NCBI GenBank assembly: GCA_919902505.1
Contig: CAKKRE010000006.1
Coordinates: forward strand, 1-64,000
Source of the DNA: Nitrospiraceae bacterium
GTDB lineage: Bacteria; Nitrospirota; Nitrospiria; Nitrospirales; Nitrospiraceae
Direction: 5' to 3'
DNA length: 64,000 bases
A program made the position numbers and the translations under genes. Positions within the stretch are counted from its first letter, which is position 1. Each line of letters opens with the position of its first letter. The notes beneath the pieces are model-generated. The model ran no database searches, was not told where the DNA came from, and saw nothing but the letters and a program-made list of their open reading frames with translations. Below, in pieces: positions 1 to 7,991 of this stretch.

Positions 1-397
1 CGAACAGCTCGGTCAGATAGCCGTGCCGGAGATTGATCCCGCGCTCATAGTAGGTGTCCTCGCTGGTCATGTCATACTGGCCGATCTGATCGTAGAAGCT
101 GCCCCCAGGCCGCCGCACGGTCGGGACGACATAGTCGCCCGGTCCGAACTCCGTGACGTTCGGACCGACTTCGAGCACCCGGCCAAAACACTCGTGACCG
201 AGCACGAGGAAGTCGTAGCCGGGAGGAGCCTGACCGTATTCAGCCGCGTTGATCTCTTTGTCCGTCCCATCGAGGCCTACCCGCAGAACTTGAACCAACA
301 CCCCACGCCCGTTTGGAACTTCGTGTACCAACGGCTTGGGCAATTCGGCAAGATGGATCGAGTGAGGTTGTCCTGGTATAACGGCAACGGCTTTCAT
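1..397 (-). CDS. Glucose 1-dehydrogenase / zinc alcohol dehydrogenase family, N-terminal part
   Basis: The gene reads off the left edge of the window, so only the first 132 residues are visible. They begin [20 protein letters not shown] and carry the GroES-like fold of medium-chain dehydrogenases: a DGTDKEI segment (Asp replacing the usual catalytic-zinc Cys, as in archaeal-type glucose dehydrogenases), GHECFGRV as the zinc-ligand GHE motif, and [13 protein letters not shown]. Known members oxidise glucose to gluconolactone with NAD(P)+. The ATG at 397 has a good ribosome site (AAGGAGA, 8 nt spacing). An ECF-like promoter lies about 230 bp upstream at 630-655. The lactonase-like genes at 26971-29623 could act on the product, but that link is inference. 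Confidence 0.85.
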   Translation of the reverse strand, partial: MKAVAVIPGQPHSIHLAELPKPLVHEVPNGRGVLVQVLRVGLDGTDKEINAAEYGQAPPGYDFLVLGHECFGRVLEVGPNVTEFGPGDYVVPTVRRPGGSFYDQIGQYDMTSEDTYYERGINLRHGYLTELF

Positions 398-479
398 CGT
401 CGGATTCTCCTTGTCTCATTTGGTCTGTAGCGCTCAGGTGGTTCACAAGGTCCTTCAGAAGGTCGGACGACTGACTGAA

Positions 480-626
480 TCAGTCGCGCGCTGCGCCGCT
501 CAGCGCCTCGCCCAGTGCCCAAATCGAAGCTCCATAGAAGGCGAGGTCCTTCAGCAAGAACTGGCCTGGAGCAACCGAGCGAGCAGGTCTCTCATCGTGG
601 CCGACAACCTCATTCCTTGCTGTCAG
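480..626 (-). pseudogene. Remnant of a YkgB/DUF417-like membrane protein (C-terminal piece)
   Basis: Between the dehydrogenase and its apparent promoter the minus strand has a short open stretch with no good start. It ends in a FLLKDLAFYGASIWALGEAL-type segment followed by SGAARD and a TGA stop. This resembles the last membrane helix of YkgB/DUF417 proteins, whose C-termini read roughly G-R-(F/L)-L-x-K-D. An in-frame TAG at 627-629 closes it upstream. I read it as the leftover C-terminus of a gene whose body has been deleted. The identification rests on about 25 residues and is tentative. Confidence 0.35.
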
Positions 627-629
627 CTA

Positions 630-655
630 GTCGTTTGGAACGACGCATCCTTACA
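630..655 (-). promoter_or_regulatory. ECF-type promoter TGTAAG-N16-CGAC (copy 1)
   Basis: The minus strand has TGTAAG at 655-650, 16 nt, then CGAC at 633-630. It is an exact member of the promoter family repeated through the first 34 kb of the window. Transcription would run through the DUF417 remnant into the glucose dehydrogenase start at 397. Confidence 0.55.
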
Positions 656-856
656 TGTTACCGGAGAAGACTAGTCAGGGGGTCTGCTCCTCGCACGATT
701 TCAATTTGAGCGGCGGTCTGCACTATACAGAGCTGAACCACTTCCTCCATTTTGACGGACCGGATCGCCGGCTCCCGCTGTTTCCTTCCGACGCTCGCCG
801 AAAGTCTCGTGAACAGGCCGCCGACTGTTTCCTCAGCACCATACCAAGGCAAGCGG

Positions 857-1255
857 TCAGGTCCCTGCACCTTTGAGCAGTCGACCCCACGCGACAAGCC
901 GTTCAGCGGCTCCGACTCGGGCCGTCGTGGTCCCCCACTGGTACCACAAACGTGCATGATCACTATTCGATGGAAGAACGATGGTAGCCCATTTGTGTGG
1001 GGACCAAAGATAGAGGGCATTGTCTTCGATCTGATAACGGACGCCGGGACAAGAATCCACACGAGTGAAGGCGAACTGAGCGTCGGGCATGACGTCCACG
1101 TAGCCTTGGATCGTGCAGGAGACGGTGTCCGCAAAGCCCGGGCTAGCGGCCAGTTGGCCAGGGGCCGGCTCGCTCCTAGCCGCCAGCACAAAACAGCTGA
1201 GTCCGAGAGCGACCACGATGCCTGATATTCGAGCCCCTCTCCTCATGCGTCCCAT
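857..1255 (-). CDS. Small secreted protein of unknown function
   Basis: A 132-residue protein with a basic N-terminus and a hydrophobic stretch (SGIVVALGLSCFVLA) followed by ARSEPAPGQ, which looks like a Sec signal peptide. The mature part has two cysteines (VSCTIQGYVD and DSCPGVRY), possibly one disulfide. I do not recognise the family. The ATG at 1255 is chosen because GGAGG lies 9 nt upstream; the frame stays open further upstream but that part has no protein-like features. An ECF-like promoter variant at 1278-1304 ends about 22 nt before the start. No operon partner is evident. Confidence 0.6.
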   Translation of the reverse strand: MGRMRRGARISGIVVALGLSCFVLAARSEPAPGQLAASPGFADTVSCTIQGYVDVMPDAQFAFTRVDSCPGVRYQIEDNALYLWSPHKWATIVLPSNSDHARLWYQWGTTTARVGAAERLVAWGRLLKGAGT

Positions 1256-1277
1256 GGACTTGGCCCTCCGGTGAGAA

Positions 1278-1304
1278 GTCGGACAAGCCACCCCTCTCCT
1301 TACG
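1278..1304 (-). promoter_or_regulatory. ECF-type promoter variant CGTAAG-N17-CGAC
   Basis: CGTAAG at 1304-1299 and CGAC at 1281-1278 on the minus strand, 17 nt apart, just upstream of the small secreted protein. One base and one spacing unit differ from the consensus seen elsewhere in the window. Confidence 0.4.
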
Positions 1305-1368
1305 TCCGTCACGGGAAGCAGGCGTCGGTGAGATGGAAGATGTGCGGCACCTTCACGTAAGGTGATGA

Positions 1369-1554
1369 CTAGCCTGTCCGACATTGCCTTCGTAGCGAGG
1401 CGAAGGAGGCGCGACCAGATGCAAGGCCGCAGGCCCGGAAAAACCGGAAGCGTATTCGCTGGAATACGTTGAGGATTTTTTCGGGCCGAGAACGACGCAG
1501 ATGGTCGTGGATCGTTTGCCACAGTAGAACGGTCCATGTCGGACAGGCTCCTAG
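1369..1554. repeat. MITE-like palindromic element with 14-bp terminal inverted repeats
   Basis: AGCCTGTCCGACAT at 1371-1384 is repeated in perfect inverted orientation at 1536-1549, and CTAG flanks both outer ends. The interior has a small hairpin (GTATTC/GAATAC) followed by ACGTTGAGGAT and GCCGAGAAC, motifs shared with the element at 29643-29763. No transposase is encoded. It lies in the 548-bp gap between the secreted protein and cydB; I see no gene in the remaining 1555-1803. Confidence 0.6.
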
Positions 1555-1803
1555 CCCGCATTATTCATGAGCGCTTCTGCTGCAATCGCGGATTCGCAGC
1601 TGCGACCAGCCTGTCGGCGGGCGGGCTCGCCGCTCGGTTGGTCGACATCCTGTTCAAGGAGGCCTTCCTCCCTCCCGGCGCCGCGCGCCCGTCTCGCTTC
1701 GCGACTCCGCACTTTCGCGACGAACCGTCAGGAATAATGCGGGCTAGGGCGTGCTTTTATTCCACTCGCTTCTGAAGACGATCGAGACAGCGGGGATACT
1801 GTT

Positions 1804-2856
1804 CTAGCTGTCTGAGGGAAACTCCGGATCGAGCCGGACTTTCCCCCAGAAGGCACGGTGGGCACACAGTTGGCAAGCAATCACCAGACTGAAACCAACC
1901 ACGAACCACCAGAGGCCGATCTGCATTCCATAGCCGCCGGCGGTCGCGTTGGCGATCGTCAGACTGTTGGCCGGGTCGGTGGTCGCGATGAGTATGTTGG
2001 GATAGGAAGCCCAGGCCGTGCCGGCCAACATCGCCAGGATGAACAGGATCGATGAGCAGAACGAAGCGGAGTCCCAATTGCGTCGCCGTGCTTCAAGAGC
2101 GGATCCCAGCGCCACCACGCCGAGAAATGGAAAGAGGAATCCGATCGGATGAGCGGTAGAGCTGAGCCGAAAGGACGGTTGCACGAAGGGAATGGCGGCC
2201 AGCACCGGCACAACCAGGCCGGCCACGACGAACCCGCTTATCCACGATACACAAGCAGCACGGACACGCAACTCGCCATCGGTTTTCATCGCCAGGTAAT
2301 TGGCTCCGTGCCAGGCAAGAATGGCCGCGCTCGTGAGTCCCATGAGAATCGTGAACCAATCGAGAATGCCCGGTTCCGGTCCCGTCATCAAATCGGTCCA
2401 GAGCGGGACAAAGAAATAGCCATCTTGATTCAACGGCACGCCGCGAATCAGATTGCCCAACGCCGCACCGAAGACGACAGCCAGCAGCGCGCTGGAGCCG
2501 GCAAACGCCAGGTCCCAGAACTGCCGCCACAGCGCGTGATCCACATGGGAGCGTAGTTCGAGCGCGAGTCCACGGGCGATCAACAACCACAGCACGATAA
2601 TCAGTGCGAGATAGAAGCCGCTGAATCCCGCTGCATAGGCTTTCGGAAAGGCGAAGAACAACAGGCCGCCCGCTGCGATCAGCCAGACTTCATTGCCGTT
2701 CCAGACCGGTCCGATCGCAGCCAGGGCCATGCGTTTTTCTGTTTCCGTCCGCGCCACGAAGGGATAGACGATGCCCAGGCCGAAGTCGAATCCGTCGAGG
2801 ACGACATAGCCAGCCAGCGTCAACGTGACGGCGCAGTACCACAACGTTTCCATCAT
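1804..2856 (-). CDS. cydB: Cytochrome bd ubiquinol oxidase subunit II
   Basis: 350 residues with about eight membrane helices; the N-terminus MMETLWYCAVTLTLAGYVVLDGFDFGLG is diagnostic of CydB. This subunit partners CydA in the membrane and together they oxidise quinol and reduce O2 to water with high affinity. The start overlaps the cydA stop by 4 nt (ATGA), so the pair is translationally coupled. Length matches the long CydB form (about 340-380 residues). The gene is intact. No cydX-like short ORF or CydDC assembly gene is visible nearby. Confidence 0.95.
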   Translation of the reverse strand: MMETLWYCAVTLTLAGYVVLDGFDFGLGIVYPFVARTETEKRMALAAIGPVWNGNEVWLIAAGGLLFFAFPKAYAAGFSGFYLALIIVLWLLIARGLALELRSHVDHALWRQFWDLAFAGSSALLAVVFGAALGNLIRGVPLNQDGYFFVPLWTDLMTGPEPGILDWFTILMGLTSAAILAWHGANYLAMKTDGELRVRAACVSWISGFVVAGLVVPVLAAIPFVQPSFRLSSTAHPIGFLFPFLGVVALGSALEARRRNWDSASFCSSILFILAMLAGTAWASYPNILIATTDPANSLTIANATAGGYGMQIGLWWFVVGFSLVIACQLCAHRAFWGKVRLDPEFPSDS

Positions 2857-4196
2857 GCGTGCTCCGACGGCATCGAATGTCCGGACGGTCCATGGCGGAT
2901 CGTTTCAGCGATCAGGAACAGAAAGAGCAGCCCCAGTACCAGGTAGATTCCAAGAAAGCCGAGCAACGTGAACAGCGCGTTGCCGGAGTGCACCAACGGC
3001 GAGGCCCCCTCGGACGTTCGCAGCAGACCATACACGAGCCAAGGCTGGCGCCCCAGTTCGGCCGTCATCCAGCCGGCGGTCGTGGCGATGTAGGGAAACG
3101 GCGCGGATAACATGAGGAGCCAGAGCAGCCAGTTCGTGGAGAAGAGCCGCCCGCGCCATAGCCAGACCAGCGCCAGTCCCATGACAGACACGAGCATGGT
3201 TCCAAGGCCGACCATGACATGGTACGAGTAATAGAGCAGCGGCAAATTGTCGGGCCAATCTTCTCGCGGAAAGGCGTCGAGCCCCTTCACCTCGGCATAG
3301 AGTTCGTCATAGACCAGGATACTCAACGCATCCGGCACGACGAGCGGATTGTCGATCGTCATGGTTTCGATATTCGGCTGGCCGACGAGCAGTAAACCAG
3401 CGCCGCGCTCGGTCTTAAACAGCCCTTCAAAGGCCGCACCCTTGATCGGCTGGTGCTCGAAGACCTGTCGCGCGTTCCCGTGACCGGTTGGAAAACCCAT
3501 GAGCGCTGCGGCAATAGCTCCGGCCACGACACCGGTGCGGAGGAAGGTCCGGGCGTACAGGAGGTGTTGGCCTGAGAGCAGATACAAGGCTCCGAGCGCC
3601 GCCATGACGAAGGAGGCGGTGACGACGGCGGCGGTCATGTTGTGTGTGTATTGCCAGAGGAGCCAGGGGTTAGTGAGCAGGCCGGAGAGACTGTCCACGA
3701 ACAGACGCCCGTCGGCTGCCACGCTGTAGGCGACAGGATGTTGCATCCAGGCGTTGGTGGCCAGGATGAAATAGCCGGACAGCCAGGAACCGAGGAACAG
3801 CATCAAGGCGGCGAACCATTGCACGCGCCGGCCGAAGCGGCCTTCGCCGAACAGCAAGATCCCCAGGAACGACGATTCCAAAAAAAACGCAAACAGCCCT
3901 TCCATCGCCAGCGTCTGGCCGATGACCCCTCCCGCGAAGTTGGAGAATTTCGCCCAGTTGGTGCCGAACTGAAATTCGAGCGGGATCCCTGTGACGACGC
4001 CGAAGGCGAAGCTCAACGCGAAGATTTTCGTCCAGAACCGGGCGACCTGGTGGTAATGGTCGTCCCCGGTGATAAGCGCCCGGCTTCGAAAGTAAAGCAG
4101 GAGGAGCGCCAGCCCCATCGTCAATTGCGGGAAGAGATAATGAAAGGTGGCGGTGAAGGCAAATTGCAAACGATCGTAGAGCAACGCGCTCGCCAT
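2853..4196 (-). CDS. cydA: Cytochrome bd ubiquinol oxidase subunit I
   Basis: 447 residues, multiple helices, starting MASALLYDRLQFAFTATFHYLFPQ, where the histidine is the expected haem b595 ligand. The GRQPW motif of the quinol-oxidation loop is present near residue 365 (ELGRQPWLVYG). The ATG at 4196 follows GGGAGGCTTC; a longer reading from TTG at 4265 would add 23 residues not seen in CydA. It is the first gene of cydAB. An exact TGTAAG-N16-CGAC promoter lies at 4251-4276, giving a leader of about 47 nt. Expected role: microaerobic or stress-protective terminal oxidase in the inner membrane. Confidence 0.95.
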   Translation of the reverse strand: MASALLYDRLQFAFTATFHYLFPQLTMGLALLLLYFRSRALITGDDHYHQVARFWTKIFALSFAFGVVTGIPLEFQFGTNWAKFSNFAGGVIGQTLAMEGLFAFFLESSFLGILLFGEGRFGRRVQWFAALMLFLGSWLSGYFILATNAWMQHPVAYSVAADGRLFVDSLSGLLTNPWLLWQYTHNMTAAVVTASFVMAALGALYLLSGQHLLYARTFLRTGVVAGAIAAALMGFPTGHGNARQVFEHQPIKGAAFEGLFKTERGAGLLLVGQPNIETMTIDNPLVVPDALSILVYDELYAEVKGLDAFPREDWPDNLPLLYYSYHVMVGLGTMLVSVMGLALVWLWRGRLFSTNWLLWLLMLSAPFPYIATTAGWMTAELGRQPWLVYGLLRTSEGASPLVHSGNALFTLLGFLGIYLVLGLLFLFLIAETIRHGPSGHSMPSEHA

Positions 4197-4250
4197 GAAG
4201 CCTCCCGCATGCGGATCGAGGAAGAAGGGGCCTGCGCCCCATGCGGCTAT

Positions 4251-4276
4251 GTCGTACCGGAACAAGGGAACTTACA
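4251..4276 (-). promoter_or_regulatory. ECF-type promoter TGTAAG-N16-CGAC (copy 2, cydAB)
   Basis: TGTAAG at 4276-4271 and CGAC at 4254-4251 on the minus strand, 16 nt apart, 55 nt upstream of the cydA ATG. Exact match to the family consensus. Confidence 0.65.
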
Positions 4277-4280
4277 GGTC

Positions 4281-4307
4281 AGTAAGTTCGAGCCCGCGGC
4301 GCACGAC
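4281..4307 (+). promoter_or_regulatory. Candidate divergent promoter AGTAAG-N17-CGAC
   Basis: On the plus strand AGTAAG (4281-4286) is followed after 17 nt by CGAC (4304-4307), 9 nt before the ATG at 4317. That gene lacks a clear ribosome site, so a leaderless transcript is possible. The match is weaker than the minus-strand copies. Confidence 0.3.
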
Positions 4308-4316
4308 TCAGGTTCT

Positions 4317-5501
4317 ATGAACCGTTGTCGCCTGCTGGTGATGGGAACGATGGCCTGGCTCCTGACCGGCTGTCAGGCCATGCCCGGATTCATGCCACCG
4401 GCTCCACAGTCGGTTTCACCTCCTGCCAGGTTCAAGGTCCTCACCTACAATACGCTGCATGGGTTGGAAGTCGGCAAATTCTGGGTGCGCCAGATTGAAA
4501 CGGACCAACAGTACAGGGCGCGATTCACGTTGCGCATCAAACAATTAGCCGAAGCTCAGCCAGATGTGATCTTGCTGCAAGAGGTGAATCCGCTGCCGGC
4601 CATGGCCCACGACTATGTGGAGGCACTTGCGCAACAGGGACTACAGTATGCCGAAGTGCACCAGGTGGATGCCTGCGGCCTCCGGTTCGCGCCGGGCTTG
4701 GCCATTCTGCCAGGATTGAACAACGGCTTGGTGATTCTGGCCAACGCCCCGCTGACGATCCGCAAGGTCGACGGCCTGAAGCTCAGCGGTCCCATCGGTG
4801 GATGCGGGGACTATGCCGGTGTTCAGTTCGGTGAACTGCGGTACGCGTTGCTGGCTGAAGTGACGGCCCCTGCGACGGGCATGACCTATCTTATCGCGAC
4901 GATGCATTTGCATTCAGGCATCGAACGGGATGCCAAGGTGCTTCACGACCTCATGGAGGCCCACAACGAAGGCCGCCTCCAGTACTACGACCAACTGATG
5001 GCGGAACTGAAGATGGATGAGCATCGCCGTCACATGGAGTTGCACACCCTGATGGACGCTCTCCGACAGCATCAGATGCACAGGCGCTACGACGGGATCA
5101 TCCTCGGCGGCGATCTCAACTTTGAAGTTGAGTCGCCCGAGTACCGACAACTGGAACGGGCCGGATTCGCGGATACGGCGCAGATTGCAGTGGGAATGCC
5201 GATGTGGAATACCTACGACCCGATGGGCAACCAACTAGCCGGCCACGAGGAGGAGGCGCTGCCGCCGGCGTTCATCGCGGCTCTTGCACAAGAAATGAAG
5301 ATGGATCAAGAGGAAGCGGCGAAGCGGTACCGCCAGGCCATCGACATGGCTCGCCGGATCGACTTTCTGTTCAGCATGGCCTTCATGGCCAACGCCTGCC
5401 TCACACAGGAACTCTTCGGGAAACCCACGCAGATGGGCGATCCCATCGGTTCCGACCACTATGGCGTGCTGAACATCTATACCTACAAGATGCAGTGTTA
5501 G
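4317..5501 (+). CDS. Endonuclease/exonuclease/phosphatase-family lipoprotein
   Basis: 394 residues. The N-terminus MNRCRLLVMGTMAWLLTGC is a lipoprotein signal with lipobox LTGC, so the protein is probably membrane-anchored outside the cytoplasm. The EEP fold follows: LTYNTLHG, LLQEVN (metal Glu), TMHLHSG, GGDLNF (catalytic Asp/Asn) and the terminal SDHYGV. The family covers sphingomyelinase, phosphoinositide phosphatase and nuclease activities; the substrate here is unknown. Transcribed divergently from cydA; its stop overlaps the convergent lipoprotein gene by 4 nt. The shortest start with a signal peptide was chosen; the frame is open much further upstream but there it is antisense to cydA. 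Confidence 0.85.
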   Translation: MNRCRLLVMGTMAWLLTGCQAMPGFMPPAPQSVSPPARFKVLTYNTLHGLEVGKFWVRQIETDQQYRARFTLRIKQLAEAQPDVILLQEVNPLPAMAHDYVEALAQQGLQYAEVHQVDACGLRFAPGLAILPGLNNGLVILANAPLTIRKVDGLKLSGPIGGCGDYAGVQFGELRYALLAEVTAPATGMTYLIATMHLHSGIERDAKVLHDLMEAHNEGRLQYYDQLMAELKMDEHRRHMELHTLMDALRQHQMHRRYDGIILGGDLNFEVESPEYRQLERAGFADTAQIAVGMPMWNTYDPMGNQLAGHEEEALPPAFIAALAQEMKMDQEEAAKRYRQAIDMARRIDFLFSMAFMANACLTQELFGKPTQMGDPIGSDHYGVLNIYTYKMQC

Positions 5502-6133
5502 CGCGGGGCAGACGGACGGCCGAGAAACAGCAGGTCTTTTTCAACGTCCAACAACACCAATCGCAAGGCTTCATTGAGTCCACGAGCCAGCTCGTCCGGC
5601 AAACGATCCGACAAAGGGACTTCCTGGCGATAGCGCCGTTGCCAGACCACCGACGCCTCCTGTTTCCCATCGATCACGTGCAAATCGAGGCCGAGCACGG
5701 CTGTCGGTTGACGGCCCTCTCGGTAGTCCCCGTGAAACGCCGTGATGTCTCCCGCCAACACATAGGCCGCCTCCGCGTGATTCGACCCAAGAAGGACATA
5801 TTGAAACTGTCCCGTTCTCGATAGCCAGGCGTAGAACTGCTGGCCCAGCATCGCGCCAGGCGTGACCAGCCAGACATCGTAAAAGTGCATGTCGTATTGG
5901 AACTCGCCGGTGCGAACGACCAGCTCCCGTCCCTCGAATTGCGGCGAAACGCGAAACCGAGCAATTTTAAGAACCGGCCCGATCCTCGGCGGACCTGTCT
6001 CTTGGTCGCGTGAAACCTCCAGCACGAACGACCGCTTCTCCGGATAACTTTTGTTGAGATTGACGCAGCCGGCAGCCGCCGTGCACAGAGCGATCAGGCA
6101 ACCGACCTTCATGACCTGCCTTGAGCGCATCAT
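5498..6133 (-). CDS. ABC-type transport auxiliary lipoprotein (PqiC/MlaD-associated)
   Basis: 211 residues with a lipoprotein signal ending AAAGC. The mature part (FVLEVSR, PVLKIARFRVSPQFEGRELVVRTGEFQYDMHFYDVWLV, MLGQQFYAWL) matches the ABC-type transport auxiliary lipoprotein family that works with MCE transporters. It would be an outer-membrane-anchored partner receiving or delivering lipid in the periplasm. It is the last gene of the Mla-type operon; its ATG overlaps the MlaD stop (ATGATG). Intact. Confidence 0.8.
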   Translation of the reverse strand: MMRSRQVMKVGCLIALCTAAAGCVNLNKSYPEKRSFVLEVSRDQETGPPRIGPVLKIARFRVSPQFEGRELVVRTGEFQYDMHFYDVWLVTPGAMLGQQFYAWLSRTGQFQYVLLGSNHAEAAYVLAGDITAFHGDYREGRQPTAVLGLDLHVIDGKQEASVVWQRRYRQEVPLSDRLPDELARGLNEALRLVLLDVEKDLLFLGRPSAPR

Positions 6134-7185
6134 CGCTTCACCGGTGACGTGCGGGGCGGCGGATCGCCGAAGAGCACCTGCGACGGATACCGCTCCACAC
6201 TCTTGGCAAGATGGCGCAGATCTTCACTCGTCGCGCGGAGGTGCTCGACGGCTTCTTCGACATCGTCGCCCTTTGCCGCCACGAGGCTGTCGATGCGCTT
6301 CAGACTCGTGTTCATCTGCGCGATCGTCTCGGGCAGCTGTTCCGTCGCCGCCTTCACCTGCTTGGCCGTCACGCTGAGATCGGCGGTGATCCGTTTGACG
6401 TCGCCAGAGGCCACGGCGGCATTTCGTATGATCGTGGCAACCTCCGGGCCATTCACGACCTGTCCGGCCTCATGCATCGTTCTCTGGAATTCTTGCATCG
6501 CCTGCTTGGCCTGAAGCGGCAGATTCTCCTGTCGCACGTCCTTCACCAGATCGGTTACCGAGGTCACCAACGTCCCGACGTTTTCCGAAAGCTTCTGGAA
6601 CTCTACATGCTCCAGCTTGTCAGCAATGTCCTGCAGCACGTTCCCGATCACCGCAATGGTGCTCGGCGCCGAGGGCACATAGGGGTGGTCCGGTGTCCAA
6701 TGAACTTCCATGGCGGGATGGAGCTTCGGATCGTAGAAGTCTCCTTCGACGTAGAGCACGCCGGTGATCCCCTGCGACGTCAGCTTGAAGCGAAGGCCGA
6801 AATCGATCGACTTGCGGAGCCGTTCGAGGACTTCGTCATCTCGGGAGCCCACCATCTGCCAGGCTGTCTCACCTGGGATAATCGACATCGTCACACGGAC
6901 ACCACCTCGGTAGAGGGTTCGCTCATCCGGCGTCATCGCCATCATGGCGCTCATGTAATAGGCCTGCAGCAGGTCGATGTCTTCCACCCGCCCGACCGGA
7001 ACCCCGCGGATCTTCACCGGCGAGCCGACTTCCAACCCTTGCACCGATTCTTTGAAGTAGGTTTCGACCAGAATCCGCCGTTCGAAGAGCTTGCCGCCGC
7101 CCAATACGATGAGGCCGACGACAGCGATGGCCACCGCGCTGATGATGAACAGGCCGATCTTCGAGTAGTGGGCTTGCGCGCTCAT
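6130..7185 (-). CDS. MCE/MlaD-family periplasmic lipid-transport protein
   Basis: 351 residues. One N-terminal helix (IGLFIISAVAIAVVGLIVLGGG) anchors the protein; an MCE domain follows at about residues 40-150, with VQGLEVGSPVKIRGVPVGRV as its hallmark. The rest is a long helical region with heptad character (SDVKRITADLSVTAKQVKAATEQLPETIAQMNTSLKRI around residues 250-295), typical of MlaD proteins that form a periplasmic conduit. It sits between the MlaF ATPase and the auxiliary lipoprotein on one strand. Expected role: phospholipid or other hydrophobic substrate trafficking between membranes. Confidence 0.9.
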   Translation of the reverse strand: MSAQAHYSKIGLFIISAVAIAVVGLIVLGGGKLFERRILVETYFKESVQGLEVGSPVKIRGVPVGRVEDIDLLQAYYMSAMMAMTPDERTLYRGGVRVTMSIIPGETAWQMVGSRDDEVLERLRKSIDFGLRFKLTSQGITGVLYVEGDFYDPKLHPAMEVHWTPDHPYVPSAPSTIAVIGNVLQDIADKLEHVEFQKLSENVGTLVTSVTDLVKDVRQENLPLQAKQAMQEFQRTMHEAGQVVNGPEVATIIRNAAVASGDVKRITADLSVTAKQVKAATEQLPETIAQMNTSLKRIDSLVAAKGDDVEEAVEHLRATSEDLRHLAKSVERYPSQVLFGDPPPRTSPVKR

Positions 7186-7215
7186 GTGAGACTCATCGCT
7201 CCGCTCTCGTCGCTC

Positions 7216-7980
7216 TCATGCCACGGCCGTCGCTTCACGATTGAAAAACTGCCGCACCCAGGCGTTCTCGGAGTGATCGCGGAGCTGTTGCGGCTTGCCC
7301 TCCGCGACGATGGCCTTGACCCGTTTGTCCAACATGATCACGCGATCGGCAATCGTGTAGATGCTCGGCAACTCATGGGTCACGACGACAAAGGTGATGG
7401 ACAGATTTCTCGACAAGCTCACGATCAACCGGTCGAGTTCGGCGGACGTAATCGGGTCGAGTCCTGCCGAAGGCTCATCTAGAAACAGGACTTGCGGGTC
7501 CAGGGCCATCGCCCGCGCGATCACGGCTCGCTTCCTCATACCGCCGCTGATTTCGTCCGGCAACTTCAATGCCGCGGCCCCCAGCCCGACGACTTGGAGC
7601 TTCATCAAGGCAATGTGGTCGATCGCGTCATTCGGAAGGTCCGTGTACTCCTCCAGCGGCAACCGCACGTTCTCCAGCAAGGTCATCGACCCGAACAGGG
7701 CTCCTTGCTGGTACATAACGCCGATCTTCTTCAAGATCGCGAGCCGTCGCGGCCCTTGGGCCGTCACAATGTCCTCGTTGTCGATCAGGATGGCGCCGGC
7801 CGCCGGTTGATAGAGGCCGATCATGTGTTTCAGCATCGTGCTCTTACCGCAGCCAGACCCGCCGAGGATCACAAAGACCTCTCCCCGGTAGACGTCGAAC
7901 GATAAGTCGTTGAGAAGCACCACGCCATCGTAGGCGGCGGTGAAATGCTTCACTCGGATAATCGGGGTGCTCCTCTCCAT
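7216..7980 (-). CDS. MlaF-type ABC transporter ATP-binding protein
   Basis: 254 residues with a complete ABC ATPase: Walker A GGSGCGKST, Q-loop MYQQGALFGSMTLLENVRLPL (the usual MlaF form), signature SGGMRKR, Walker B VLFLDEPSAGLDP and H-loop VVTHE. It would energise the STAS-MlaE permease encoded immediately upstream (11 nt gap) and work with MlaD downstream. The start MERSTPIIRVKHF at 7980 gives the standard length; the frame remains open upstream but there it runs inside the permease gene. Confidence 0.92.
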   Translation of the reverse strand: MERSTPIIRVKHFTAAYDGVVLLNDLSFDVYRGEVFVILGGSGCGKSTMLKHMIGLYQPAAGAILIDNEDIVTAQGPRRLAILKKIGVMYQQGALFGSMTLLENVRLPLEEYTDLPNDAIDHIALMKLQVVGLGAAALKLPDEISGGMRKRAVIARAMALDPQVLFLDEPSAGLDPITSAELDRLIVSLSRNLSITFVVVTHELPSIYTIADRVIMLDKRVKAIVAEGKPQQLRDHSENAWVRQFFNREATAVA

Positions 7981-7991
7981 CGCGCGACTCT

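Noticed and set aside
3642-4316. Upstream extension of the nuclease-family lipoprotein frame
   Set aside because: It runs antisense through cydA and would bury the obvious lipoprotein signal peptide at 4317.
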